Shown here in pieces: positions 34,854-42,040 of a stretch of 64,000 nucleotides of DNA (its first letter is position 1; every line of letters begins with the position of its first letter). The notes beneath the pieces are model-generated. The model saw only the letters and a list, made by a program, of their open reading frames with translations. It searched no databases and was not told the origin of the DNA. Position numbers and translations under genes: made by a program. Source of the DNA: DATBGO01 sp050011895 (GTDB taxonomy: Bacteria > Actinomycetota > Actinomycetes > Streptosporangiales > Streptosporangiaceae); assembly GCA_050011895.1 (NCBI GenBank), contig JBEKIF010000018.1, forward strand, positions 1-64,000, given 5' to 3'.

Positions 34854-35672
34854 CTAGAGCTCCCTCGTGGCGGTCAGCGAAGCGGCCAGGTCGTAGGTGA
34901 CCACCGGGCCATCCCGGCACAGCAGCAGCGGCCCCAGCTGGCAGTGCCCGCACTCGGCCATCCCGCAGCGCATATTGCGTTCCAGCGATATGCGGATCCG
35001 GCCGGGCGCGACCCCCTTCTCGCACAGCGCCTGCGCGGACAGCCGCATCATCAGTTCCGGGCCGCAGACCAGGGCGCTGGTCTGCTCCGGGTCGATGTCG
35101 GCGCGATTGATCAGCTGGGTTACCAGCCCGACGTGACCGGTCCAGCCAGCGGTGGCGTGGTCTACGGTGACGCGCACATCGGCGCCGCGGGCTCGCCAGC
35201 CGTCAAGCTCCGCGGCGTAGACCAGCTCAGCGGGGGAGCGGGCGCCAATAAGGATCAGGATCCGCCGGCACATCCCCGGTACCGTGAGGGCGCTGAGCAC
35301 CACCGAGCGCAGCGGCGCCAGCCCGATTCCGCCGGCCACGAGGACCAGGTCCCGGCCCGCGACTCCCGGCAGGTCCCAGTCAGTGCCGTAAGGCCCGCGT
35401 ACGCCGATCATCTGGCCTGGCCGGGCTGCGCACAGGGCCGCCGTCACTGCGCTCACCGCGCGGATCGTCTGGACCAGGCCCGGCTCGGCCGGGTCACCGC
35501 TCATCGAGATCGGGACCTCGCCGACGCCGAAGGCGTAGAGCATGGTGAACTGCCCGGGCTGATAGGCGGCAATTGGCTCGTCGACCGGCTGCAGGGCCAG
35601 GGTGACGGTGTCGTGGGTCTCGTCGCGGCGGTCGGTGACCTGGTACCGCAACGGCAAGACGGCGGTCGTCAT
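34854..35672 (-). CDS. Hydrogenase/sulfhydrogenase gamma subunit, FAD/NAD(P)-binding reductase
   Basis: 272 residues from ATG 35672; the longer open frame lacks homology. Ferredoxin-reductase fold: F-A-D-binding P-I-S-M-S-G-D, the NAD(P) site V-A-G-G-I-G-L-A-P-L-R-S, C-G-P-E-L-M-M, and a C-terminal cysteine cluster R-C-G-M-A-E-C-G-H-C-Q that binds a [2Fe-2S] centre. It passes electrons between NAD(P)H and the hydrogenase clusters. Four bases of overlap with the upstream cyclic-nucleotide-domain gene and direct contact with the small-subunit gene support one polycistron. Confidence 0.88.
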   Translation of the reverse strand: MTTAVLPLRYQVTDRRDETHDTVTLALQPVDEPIAAYQPGQFTMLYAFGVGEVPISMSGDPAEPGLVQTIRAVSAVTAALCAARPGQMIGVRGPYGTDWDLPGVAGRDLVLVAGGIGLAPLRSVVLSALTVPGMCRRILILIGARSPAELVYAAELDGWRARGADVRVTVDHATAGWTGHVGLVTQLINRADIDPEQTSALVCGPELMMRLSAQALCEKGVAPGRIRISLERNMRCGMAECGHCQLGPLLLCRDGPVVTYDLAASLTATREL

Positions 35673-36151
35673 GGCCCGCCCGCCGGCGGGGGCGAGCCGC
35701 CATAGAGATCCTGCAGCCGGATTCTGGTGGCATTCAGCCGGTGCACCGCCACGGTCATCAGCCGGCGGGTGAACTGATATCCGAGAGCCGGGTCTGCCTC
35801 GCACATCTCGATCACTACACCGGTACCCAGCTCGAATGCCGTCGTGGGCTGGACGGCCGCGGCTCCGAACTCCCACCGGTGCGCGGGGGCCCACCAGGAC
35901 AGGCCGATGACCTCACCAGGGCCAAGCGTTTCCACGAGCAGCCGCTGCGGCCCTGGCACCTGCAGGTCCAGGGCGATGCGGCCGGTCCTGATCAGCCAGA
36001 ACCGGTCCGCGCGGCTGCCTTCTTCAAAGATCCTGTCGCCGGGCTTAGCCGTGGCCAGGCTGGCTACCCTGGCCAGCTGAGCGAGGTGGCGGTCGGCAAG
36101 TCCGCGCAGGAACTCATGCTCGGCGAGGTCGGCCGGCGAGACGCTGCTCAT
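35669..36151 (-). CDS. Cyclic-nucleotide-binding-domain protein without DNA-binding domain
   Basis: 160 residues from ATG 36151. A single Crp-type beta-roll (I-F-E-E-G-S-R-A-D-R-F-W-L-I-R-T-G-R-I-A-L-D) with a divergent phosphate-binding cassette: V-I-G-L-S-W-W-A-P-A-H-R-W-E-F-G-A replaces the usual G-E-x-A-L-L-x-x-x-P-R-A-A. After the C-helix (L-M-T-V-A-V-H-R-L-N-A-T-R) the protein ends, so there is no helix-turn-helix. It lies between the beta and gamma hydrogenase genes with four-base overlaps at both ends. Position suggests an allosteric or redox-sensing subunit of the hydrogenase. A close paralogue is at 52694. Confidence 0.75.
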   Translation of the reverse strand: MSSVSPADLAEHEFLRGLADRHLAQLARVASLATAKPGDRIFEEGSRADRFWLIRTGRIALDLQVPGPQRLLVETLGPGEVIGLSWWAPAHRWEFGAAAVQPTTAFELGTGVVIEMCEADPALGYQFTRRLMTVAVHRLNATRIRLQDLYGGSPPPAGGP

Positions 36152-37281
36152 GACACTTCCCCAGGTGCCTCGGCGCGGAGTGCGGCTACTTCCTCGGTTA
36201 TGTCGATGCCGACCGGGCACCACACGATGCAGCGCCCGCAGCCGACGCAGCCTGAGGATCCGAACTGATCGTGCCAGGTGCCGAGCTTGTGGGTGAGCCA
36301 CTGCCGGTACCTGCTCTTCGGCGAGGACCGCACCGGGCCGCCATGCAGATACGAGAAGTCGAGATCGAAGCAGGAGTCCCAGTGCTGCCACCGCTCAGCG
36401 TGCTCGCCGGACAGGTCGGTGACGTCGTCGACGCCGGTGCAGAAGCATGTCGGGCAGGCCATGGTGCAGTTACCGCAGGACACGCAGCGGGCGGCGACAT
36501 CATCCCAGCGAGCCGCGTCATTACTGGCTGCCATCAGCTCGTGCAGGATCCCGGCGGGCATGGACCGGCCCATCTTGCCCGCCGCAGCCGCCACCGCGGC
36601 CCGGGCGCCCGCCACTGTCGCGTCATCGGCGCGGTCGAGCCGGATGTCGGCGAGCACCGCCGCTCCCGCTGGCGAACCCACCTCGACAAGGAACGTGTGC
36701 TGGTCGGGGCCGGTCATCTCGGTCAGCGCCAGGTCGTATCCCGGCCCGGCTTCCGGCCCTGTCCCCATCGAGGTACAGAAACACGTCTCGCCCGGCTCGG
36801 TGCAGTTCACTGCCACGATGAACGCGGCATCGCGGCGCGCCGCATACCTCGACCCGGCGCGGCCGAGCACCTGATCCTGGATCTGGATGGCCCGCAGGTC
36901 GCACGGGCGAACCCCGACGAAAGCCAGCTTCGGCTCGGGCTCCGCGCTGTCGTCAAGCTCGAAGCCATCCCCGGCGCGCCGTGCTGACCACACCTTCTGC
37001 CGCGGCGGATGCAGGAACTGCTTCCACGACTGCGGCCCTGCGGAGTGACCGAAGGCGGCCCGGTCGCTGCGCTGCCTGAGCCGGTAACCGCCCGGCTGCA
37101 GGACGACCCCCCAGCCGAACGGGAGCTCGTCGGCCGAGGCAAGCTCGGCGAGAACGATCGCATCGTCCCTGACCGTAGGACCAACCACCCGGAAACCGGC
37201 CCGGCGCAGCGCATCGTACAGCTCCGTTAAGGAACTCGCCGCCATCTGCAGGGCGCCGTCCGCGTTCATCGCGCTAGTCAC
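36148..37281 (-). CDS. Hydrogenase/sulfhydrogenase beta subunit, 4Fe-4S dicluster protein
   Basis: 377 residues from the GTG at 37281, ten bases after GGAG; an ATG at 37269 is possible. The C-terminal part has two [4Fe-4S] ferredoxin motifs, C-V-S-C-G-N-C-T-M-A-C-P and C-V-G-C-G-R-C-I-V-W-C-P, plus extra cysteines (R-P-C-D-L-R, C-F-C-T) in the N-terminal part. It is the electron-wire subunit of group 3b hydrogenases. It leads the leftward operon beta, cNMP domain, gamma, delta. Two DosR-like boxes lie 136-183 bp upstream. Confidence 0.87.
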   Translation of the reverse strand: MTSAMNADGALQMAASSLTELYDALRRAGFRVVGPTVRDDAIVLAELASADELPFGWGVVLQPGGYRLRQRSDRAAFGHSAGPQSWKQFLHPPRQKVWSARRAGDGFELDDSAEPEPKLAFVGVRPCDLRAIQIQDQVLGRAGSRYAARRDAAFIVAVNCTEPGETCFCTSMGTGPEAGPGYDLALTEMTGPDQHTFLVEVGSPAGAAVLADIRLDRADDATVAGARAAVAAAAGKMGRSMPAGILHELMAASNDAARWDDVAARCVSCGNCTMACPTCFCTGVDDVTDLSGEHAERWQHWDSCFDLDFSYLHGGPVRSSPKSRYRQWLTHKLGTWHDQFGSSGCVGCGRCIVWCPVGIDITEEVAALRAEAPGEVS

Positions 37282-37416
37282 CAGTGTTCGCTCCTAACCG
37301 CCGCCGCAGTCAGCCGGGCGGGCTGGCATCCCGTACCGCTTTCCGGTAGCTCAAGCTATCGCGCAGGCAGCGCATTTAACCCCGACTATGCTGCGCGCGC
37401 CGGCGCGATGGCGCTA

Positions 37417-37464
37417 GGGACCAAGGGCCTTGCCCGAGGCAGCCATCCCGCGGGCCAAGGTCCC
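37417..37464. promoter_or_regulatory. Two DosR-like boxes upstream of the hydrogenase beta-gamma-delta operon
   Basis: GGGACCAAGGGCCT (37417-37430) and CGGGCCAAGGTCCC (37451-37464) each match 12 of 14 positions. Their centres are 34 bp apart, about three helical turns. They lie in a 406-bp region (37282-37687) with no supported gene. Paired boxes are common at strong mycobacterial DosR promoters. Confidence 0.55.
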
Positions 37465-37687
37465 GCTGCCGGCGGCCGTTGGACCCTGGGCACGCAGGGC
37501 CGGCCGCAGTGTGATGAACATGACGGGAAGGACCTGAAGCGAAAGACGCGGGGCTGCGGGGCGCCAGTCCGCACACCGCGCAATCGGGATCCGCGAGAAG
37601 CCGGATTGGTCCTTCCCGTCGTTAATTCTTCATCAGCGGGGAGTGGTACCGGCTCGCTGAATCGTGTCAGGCTTTCCGCGCGGCCGG

Positions 37688-38440
37688 TCAGGCCCCGTCG
37701 AGCAGCTCCGAGAGGTCCCTGACGACCACGTCTGCGCCCTCCCGCCGCAGCGCGTCGGCCTGGCCCATGCTGTCCATCCTGTCCACCCCGACCACCCAGC
37801 CAAATCCGCCAGCGCGCCCGGCGGCGACACCGGCTTGCGCATCCTCGAAGACGGCCGCTGCGGCGGGGCTGACGTCCAGCATGCGGGCGGCGGCGAGGTA
37901 GGTGTCCGGGGCCGGCTTGCCGCGCAGCTTGCCGTTGTCGGCCACCGCCGCGTCCACTACTACCGGGAAATAATCGATGAGCGCGGCGCCGGCGAGCACG
38001 GCCCGGCAGTTGGCGCTGGCGGAGACCACGGCGCGGCCCAGGCCTGCCGCTACCACGTCGTGGACGTAGCGGACCGACCCCGGATACGCGACCGCGCCCT
38101 CATCGGCGATCTTGCGCAGCAGGATCGAGTTTTTCCTGTTGCCGAGTCCGTGGACGGTCTCGGCTCCCGTGTCGTCGTCATCGCTTCCTTCGGGCAGGTC
38201 AATGCCCCTGGAGGCAAGGAACGACCGGGCGCCGTCCGCCCTGGGCTTGCCGTCCACGTATCTGCCATAATCGGAGACCAGGTCAAACGGTACGTACGGC
38301 TGACCGGTCCTGGTCGCACGCCGTCGCAGGAACGCGTCGAACATCTCCTGCCACGCGGCGGCATGCACCACGTCGGTCTGGGTGAGCACGCCGTCGAGGT
38401 CGAAGAGGCAGGCGTCGATCCCTGCTGGCATACCGAGCAC
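37688..38440 (-). CDS. HAD-superfamily hydrolase, beta-phosphoglucomutase-like
   Basis: 250 residues. The catalytic D-L-D-G-V-L-T near residue 13 (nucleophile aspartate and acid/base aspartate), S-A-S-A-N motif II and the late F-E-D-A-Q-A-G motif IV are present; G-K-P-A-P-D-T-Y-L supplies the lysine. This resembles Rv3400 and the N-terminal HAD domain of Rv2006 (OtsB1), the latter a DosR-regulon protein; the trehalose-phosphatase half is absent here. It may interconvert sugar phosphates such as glucose 1- and 6-phosphate. A single gene, divergent from the histidine-kinase homologue. Confidence 0.8.
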   Translation of the reverse strand: MLGMPAGIDACLFDLDGVLTQTDVVHAAAWQEMFDAFLRRRATRTGQPYVPFDLVSDYGRYVDGKPRADGARSFLASRGIDLPEGSDDDDTGAETVHGLGNRKNSILLRKIADEGAVAYPGSVRYVHDVVAAGLGRAVVSASANCRAVLAGAALIDYFPVVVDAAVADNGKLRGKPAPDTYLAAARMLDVSPAAAAVFEDAQAGVAAGRAGGFGWVVGVDRMDSMGQADALRREGADVVVRDLSELLDGA

Positions 38441-38520
38441 TAGCCCAGCCTAGAAGGAGCGGCGCGCAACGGCGCACCCAGGTACCGGCTCTGACGCAGG
38501 GCCGGCTGAGGACGAGGCAG

Positions 38521-39768
38521 ATGGAGTCGGAACGGGCCGCGCGCGCGCAGTCCGGTATGCCGCTCTCCGGCATGCCAGGCGAGCTGCAGCCGCCGGCCGT
38601 GCGGATGACCGGCTACCCGTTCCGCGGGCCCGGACTTGCGGCGCGGGTGCTGCCGTTCGCCGTGCTGGCCGTGCTCGCCGAGGCAAGCCTGGCGCTGCCG
38701 CCCGGATCTGCTTCTATCCTGCCCACGATCGCCAGCGTCGTGCTGCTGTTCGCAACGGCGGCGGCGTTCGCGCTGCCGTGGGCCAGGCTGCCGAGCTGGG
38801 CGCCGGTGCTGGTGCCGCTGCTGTATGTGGGGTCAGTCCTAGCGCTCACCATCGCGGCAGGCAGCACATCGGGGGTGGCCATCGTCGCCCTGATGCCGGT
38901 CGTGTGGACCGCCCTGTTCCACCGGCGCTGGGAGTCGGCCTGTGTCGTCGTGGCGGTCGTCACCGCCGTGATTGTCTTCTCCCTGGTACCGACCGCCGAC
39001 CCGGCTGTGGTCATCGTCAGGCGGCTGGTCTTCTGGGCGGCGCTTGGAGCCCTGATCTCGGTCGCCACCCAGGGCCTGCGCGGGCGCATCAGGCGTGCGC
39101 AGTCGCAAAGCGCGCGGCTGCAGGAGCGGCTGCGCGAGGTGAGCCTGAGGCGCGACCGGGATCGCATCGCCAGCGATCTTCAGGACCGGGTGATCCAGCG
39201 AGTCTTCAGCGCGAGCCTGTCGCTGCAAGCGGCCCTCGCCCTGGCAGGCCCCACCGAGGTCAGCCGCAGGATCGAGAGCGCTACCCGGGAGCTTGATGAG
39301 GCCACCCGCCTGATCAGGCAGTCCATCTTCGGGCTCAGGGGCCCGTCAGGCGGCAGTGACCTGCGACGCGGTGTCCTGGAGGTATGCGGCGAGCTGGCGG
39401 GGGCCCTCGGGACCACGCCCGATGTCTCGTTCAGCGGGGCCATGGACGGAAAGCTGCCGGAGCGGACCGCCGCCCAGATGCTCGAGGCGCTCCGCGAGAC
39501 CCTGACCGCGGTAGGGGAGCAGGCCGGGCCCGCGCAGGTCGCGGTGGCCGTCAGCGATCACGTGCGGCTGACGGTCACGCTGCAGGGCCGCTGGCCGCCA
39601 GCGGGCCAGGACGTGGCCCTGGGCCTTGCCGAGACCCTGCGGGAGGGCGCCCGCCAGATCGGCGCAGCAGTCGAAATCGGGTCCGATGCCAACGGCGGCA
39701 CCCGGCTGGCCTGGCAGTTCTCCGACCGGCCCGGTGGCCGTCGGGCCCAGACCGCGGTCGGCGACTGA
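38521..39768 (+). CDS. Membrane histidine-kinase homologue with degenerate catalytic sites (pseudokinase)
   Basis: 415 residues: about five transmembrane helices (~35-185), then a coiled-coil/dimerisation region and an HATPase-like domain. The dimerisation helix is clearly of the DosS type, D-R-D-R-I-A-S-D-L-Q-D-R-V-I-Q-R-V-F, but the phospho-acceptor histidine is glutamine (Gln221). In the ATPase domain the N-box asparagine is lost (E-A-L-R-E-T-L-T-A-V-G-E-Q-A) and the D-x-G-x-G motif is replaced by L-Q-G-R-W-P-P. It can hardly autophosphorylate. The frame is intact and codon use is normal, so it may act as a membrane partner that modulates the active kinase. Confidence 0.82.
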   Translation: MESERAARAQSGMPLSGMPGELQPPAVRMTGYPFRGPGLAARVLPFAVLAVLAEASLALPPGSASILPTIASVVLLFATAAAFALPWARLPSWAPVLVPLLYVGSVLALTIAAGSTSGVAIVALMPVVWTALFHRRWESACVVVAVVTAVIVFSLVPTADPAVVIVRRLVFWAALGALISVATQGLRGRIRRAQSQSARLQERLREVSLRRDRDRIASDLQDRVIQRVFSASLSLQAALALAGPTEVSRRIESATRELDEATRLIRQSIFGLRGPSGGSDLRRGVLEVCGELAGALGTTPDVSFSGAMDGKLPERTAAQMLEALRETLTAVGEQAGPAQVAVAVSDHVRLTVTLQGRWPPAGQDVALGLAETLREGARQIGAAVEIGSDANGGTRLAWQFSDRPGGRRAQTAVGD

Positions 39769-39822
39769 GCTATCAGGACCACCAGGGGAGTGCTGACGAG
39801 CGGCCCGCCAACGCAAGCCGGC

Positions 39823-39847
39823 CCCCCGCCTGCCTGGTCGGCGGGGG
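39823..39847 (+). terminator. GC-rich hairpin after the pseudokinase
   Basis: CCCCCGCC (39823-39830) pairs perfectly with GGCGGGGG (39840-39847) around a nine-base loop, 55 bases after the stop codon. Confidence 0.6.
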
Positions 39848-39985
39848 ACCGGGGTCTGTTAGCCGGCGCGCGCAGCGGCTGGCCGCGTACTCACTCCCGC
39901 AAGTCCTGCTCCTATCGCAGCGCCTGAAGGCTCGCCGGCGTAGAGGCGAAGGTGGGTTGATGGGCAGGACCTTCGGGCCGCAGCG

Positions 39986-40027
39986 GGCCGTCGCAGTGCG
40001 TCGTAGCGCGGCCGTCGCGGTGCGTCG
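39986..40027. repeat. 18-bp imperfect direct repeat, 24-bp period
   Basis: GGCCGTCGCAGTGCGTCG (39986-40003) recurs at 40010-40027 with one change. It lies in the 439-bp gap before the aldolase, which otherwise holds the terminator at 39823 and the box at 40086. Confidence 0.6.
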
Positions 40028-40085
40028 CCGGCCGGCCGAGTCGGGGCAGCGGTGTGGGGCGGCTGCAGCCGGTGCTCCGGTTTCA

Positions 40086-40099
40086 GGGCCTTTCGTCCC
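40086..40099. promoter_or_regulatory. DosR-like box upstream of class I aldolase
   Basis: GGGCCTTTCGTCCC matches 12 of 14 positions, 108 bp before the aldolase ATG. A weaker match (AGGACCTTCGGGCC, 39966-39979) lies further up. Confidence 0.45.
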
Positions 40100-40207
40100 G
40101 CTGCGCGGGTATTAACGCCCCTGACGGCGGCGCGGACGATGCGCCAGCCTCGTAAGCGTGGCTGGCTGCCGCGGGCGCGGCGCACTGGCGGCCACTGGAG
40201 GCGACTG

Positions 40208-41095
40208 ATGAGAGCACGCCCCGGCCTGAGCGAGCTTGGCCTCGGCCCTGGCAAGAAGGCCCGCCTGCACAGGATCCTGAACGAGCACGGCCTGGGTAAC
40301 GGGACCGCGATCTTCCTCCCGTACGACCAGGGACTCGAGCACGGCCCCCGTGACTTCTTTGCCAACCCCGCCGCCAGCGATCCGACCTACATCATCAAGC
40401 TCGCCGTTGAGGGCGGCTTCAACGGCATCGCGATCCAGATCGGCCTGGCGGAGAAATTCTTCTGGGACTACGCCGGCGAGGTCCCGCTGGTGCTGAAGCT
40501 CAACGGCAAGACCGAGATCCCCGCTATCGATCCGCTCTCGCCGGTCAACGCGTCCGTCGAGGACGCGGTGCGGCTGGGCGCGGACGCCGTCGGTTACACG
40601 CTGTATGTCGGCACGCCGGCGCAGGACCAGGACTTCGGCCAGTTTCTGCGGGTGCGCCAGGACGCTCACCGGCTCGGCATGCCGCTGATCGTGTGGGCCT
40701 ATCCGCGCGGCGCGGCGATCGATGCCAAGGGCGGCAAGGATTCCTTCTATGCGGTCGATTACGCGGCGCGGACCGCGAGCGAGCTCGGCGCCGATGTCGT
40801 GAAGGTGAATTTCCCGCATCCGGACAAGCAATCAGGCGTGCCCGAGCCTTATCTCGCGAGGTTCTCCGCGCAGCAGGCAATCGACGCTGTCGTGCGGTCC
40901 GCCAACCGGACGCTGCTCCTGGTCTCCGGCGGCGAGCGGGCCGGCGACGAAGCCATGCTCGATAAGGCGCGCGAGTCGATGGAAGCCGGCGCCACCGGCC
41001 TGATCTTCGGCCGCAACGTCTGGCAGCGTGAACACGACGAGTCGCTGCGCTTCGCGGCGCGGCTCAAGGAGATCCTGGAGAAGTATCCGACTTAG
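40208..41095 (+). CDS. Class I fructose-bisphosphate aldolase (DhnA type)
   Basis: 295 residues from ATG 40208, where homology starts. F-L-P-Y-D-Q-G-L-E-H-G near residue 36 and the Schiff-base lysine Lys199 in V-V-K-V-N-F-P mark the archaeal/DhnA-type class I aldolase; G-L-I-F-G-R-N-V-W-Q-R closes the phosphate site. It cleaves fructose 1,6-bisphosphate without a metal ion. Together with the extra GAPDH at 29089 and the HAD protein at 37688 it suggests that sugar-phosphate flow is adjusted in the dormant state. Confidence 0.88.
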   Translation: MRARPGLSELGLGPGKKARLHRILNEHGLGNGTAIFLPYDQGLEHGPRDFFANPAASDPTYIIKLAVEGGFNGIAIQIGLAEKFFWDYAGEVPLVLKLNGKTEIPAIDPLSPVNASVEDAVRLGADAVGYTLYVGTPAQDQDFGQFLRVRQDAHRLGMPLIVWAYPRGAAIDAKGGKDSFYAVDYAARTASELGADVVKVNFPHPDKQSGVPEPYLARFSAQQAIDAVVRSANRTLLLVSGGERAGDEAMLDKARESMEAGATGLIFGRNVWQREHDESLRFAARLKEILEKYPT

Positions 41096-41214
41096 GAGGC
41101 GGCAGCGTCCAGGTGGCCGGAAACGGCTACCCGGACCTGCCCGGACCTGCCCGGATGCGTGCCGTCAGCTTGACAGCGGCAGTCCGGCCGTCCGCTGACC
41201 TGCATGGGCGGTTA

Positions 41215-41228
41215 GGGACCAAGGTCCC
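41215..41228. promoter_or_regulatory. Perfect DosR-like palindrome GGGACCAAGGTCCC
   Basis: This is the best site in the window, 14 of 14 to GGGACYWWRGTCCC, with TTA before and ATC after. It lies 120 bp after the aldolase stop and 370 bp before the next coding start (41599), in a 503-bp gap (41096-41598) with no supported gene. The gap also has CCCGGACCTG repeated twice at 41129-41148. Confidence 0.65.
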
Positions 41229-41432
41229 ATCAGCTTGGGCCTGGCGTCCCTGCCAGTTCGCGCGCGGCGCCCGTGAAGGTAAAAGTGCAGCACCTGCCGC
41301 CTGGACAAACCGGGCACGGGGGATCTGGCCGGAGCGGTCGGTTGCCGGAGGCCTAGCGGGGGCGTTGGCTTTTCGGCACGAAGGGGGTGCGCCGCTTGAC
41401 CGGCGATGCCCGGTCCCAAGCGGTAGGTGCGC

Positions 41433-41476
41433 AATGATGTCGAGTGAATAGATCGAAATGATGTTGAGTGAATAGA
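41433..41476. repeat. 20-bp direct repeat, 24-bp period, AT-rich
   Basis: AATGATGTCGAGTGAATAGA (41433-41452) recurs at 41457-41476 with one change. It is followed by an AT-rich stretch (TATTGGCATATCTTG) that looks like a promoter for the flavin protein at 41599. It could be a paired activator site. Confidence 0.6.
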
Positions 41477-41598
41477 CCGGCTACTTATTGGCATATCTTG
41501 TCGAATTGTTTTGGCCGCACCGCGGCACGGCAATGTGGTCATGCCAGACACGCGGTGGCCGCGCGAGGCCTGGTGTCCCCCGGCCAGAGGGAGAGGTC

Positions 41599-42036
41599 AT
41601 GATCGAGGCGCGGCAGCTACAGGAGCTGACCCAGGCCGAGTCCCTGAGGCTGCTCAGCAGCGTGCCGTTCGGCCGGGTGGTGTTCACCTACCATGCGCTG
41701 CCTGCCATCCGCCCGGTCAACCATCTCGTCGTTGACAACGCGATCATCATCATCGCCAGCCTGGGCACGGCGATCAGCGCGCACGCGGGCAGCGAAGGCG
41801 GGACGGTGGTTGCCTACGAAGCGGACGTGATCGATCCCGACACTCACCTCGGCTGGAGCGTCGTGGTGATCGGCAAGGCCGGCCGCGTCGTTGACGAGTC
41901 CCAGATCGCTGGTTACCGGAAGGCACTGCGACCCTGGGTCAGCGGGAGGATGGACGACGTCATCGCCATCCGGGCCGACCTGGTCACCGGATACCAACTG
42001 GTGGCCGGCGAGGCACCGCAAGCCACCATCGGCTAG
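41599..42036 (+). CDS. Pyridoxamine-5'-phosphate-oxidase-like flavin/F420-binding protein
   Basis: 145 residues from ATG 41599, just after GAGGGAGAGG. The split-barrel pattern is clear: L-L-S-S-V-P-F-G-R-V-V-F, P-A-I-R-P-V-N-H-L-V-V-D, and W-S-V-V-V-I-G-K-A-G-R-V-V. Such short proteins bind FMN or F420 and several mycobacterial members are hypoxia-induced. Its substrate is unknown. It is convergent with the deacetylase gene, with only four bases between the stops. Confidence 0.8.
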   Translation: MIEARQLQELTQAESLRLLSSVPFGRVVFTYHALPAIRPVNHLVVDNAIIIIASLGTAISAHAGSEGGTVVAYEADVIDPDTHLGWSVVVIGKAGRVVDESQIAGYRKALRPWVSGRMDDVIAIRADLVTGYQLVAGEAPQATIG

Positions 42037-42040
42037 GCCC

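Noticed and set aside
39859..40365. 168-codon minus-strand frame before the aldolase
   Set aside because: It overlaps the aldolase start and a DosR-like box and has shadow-type composition.
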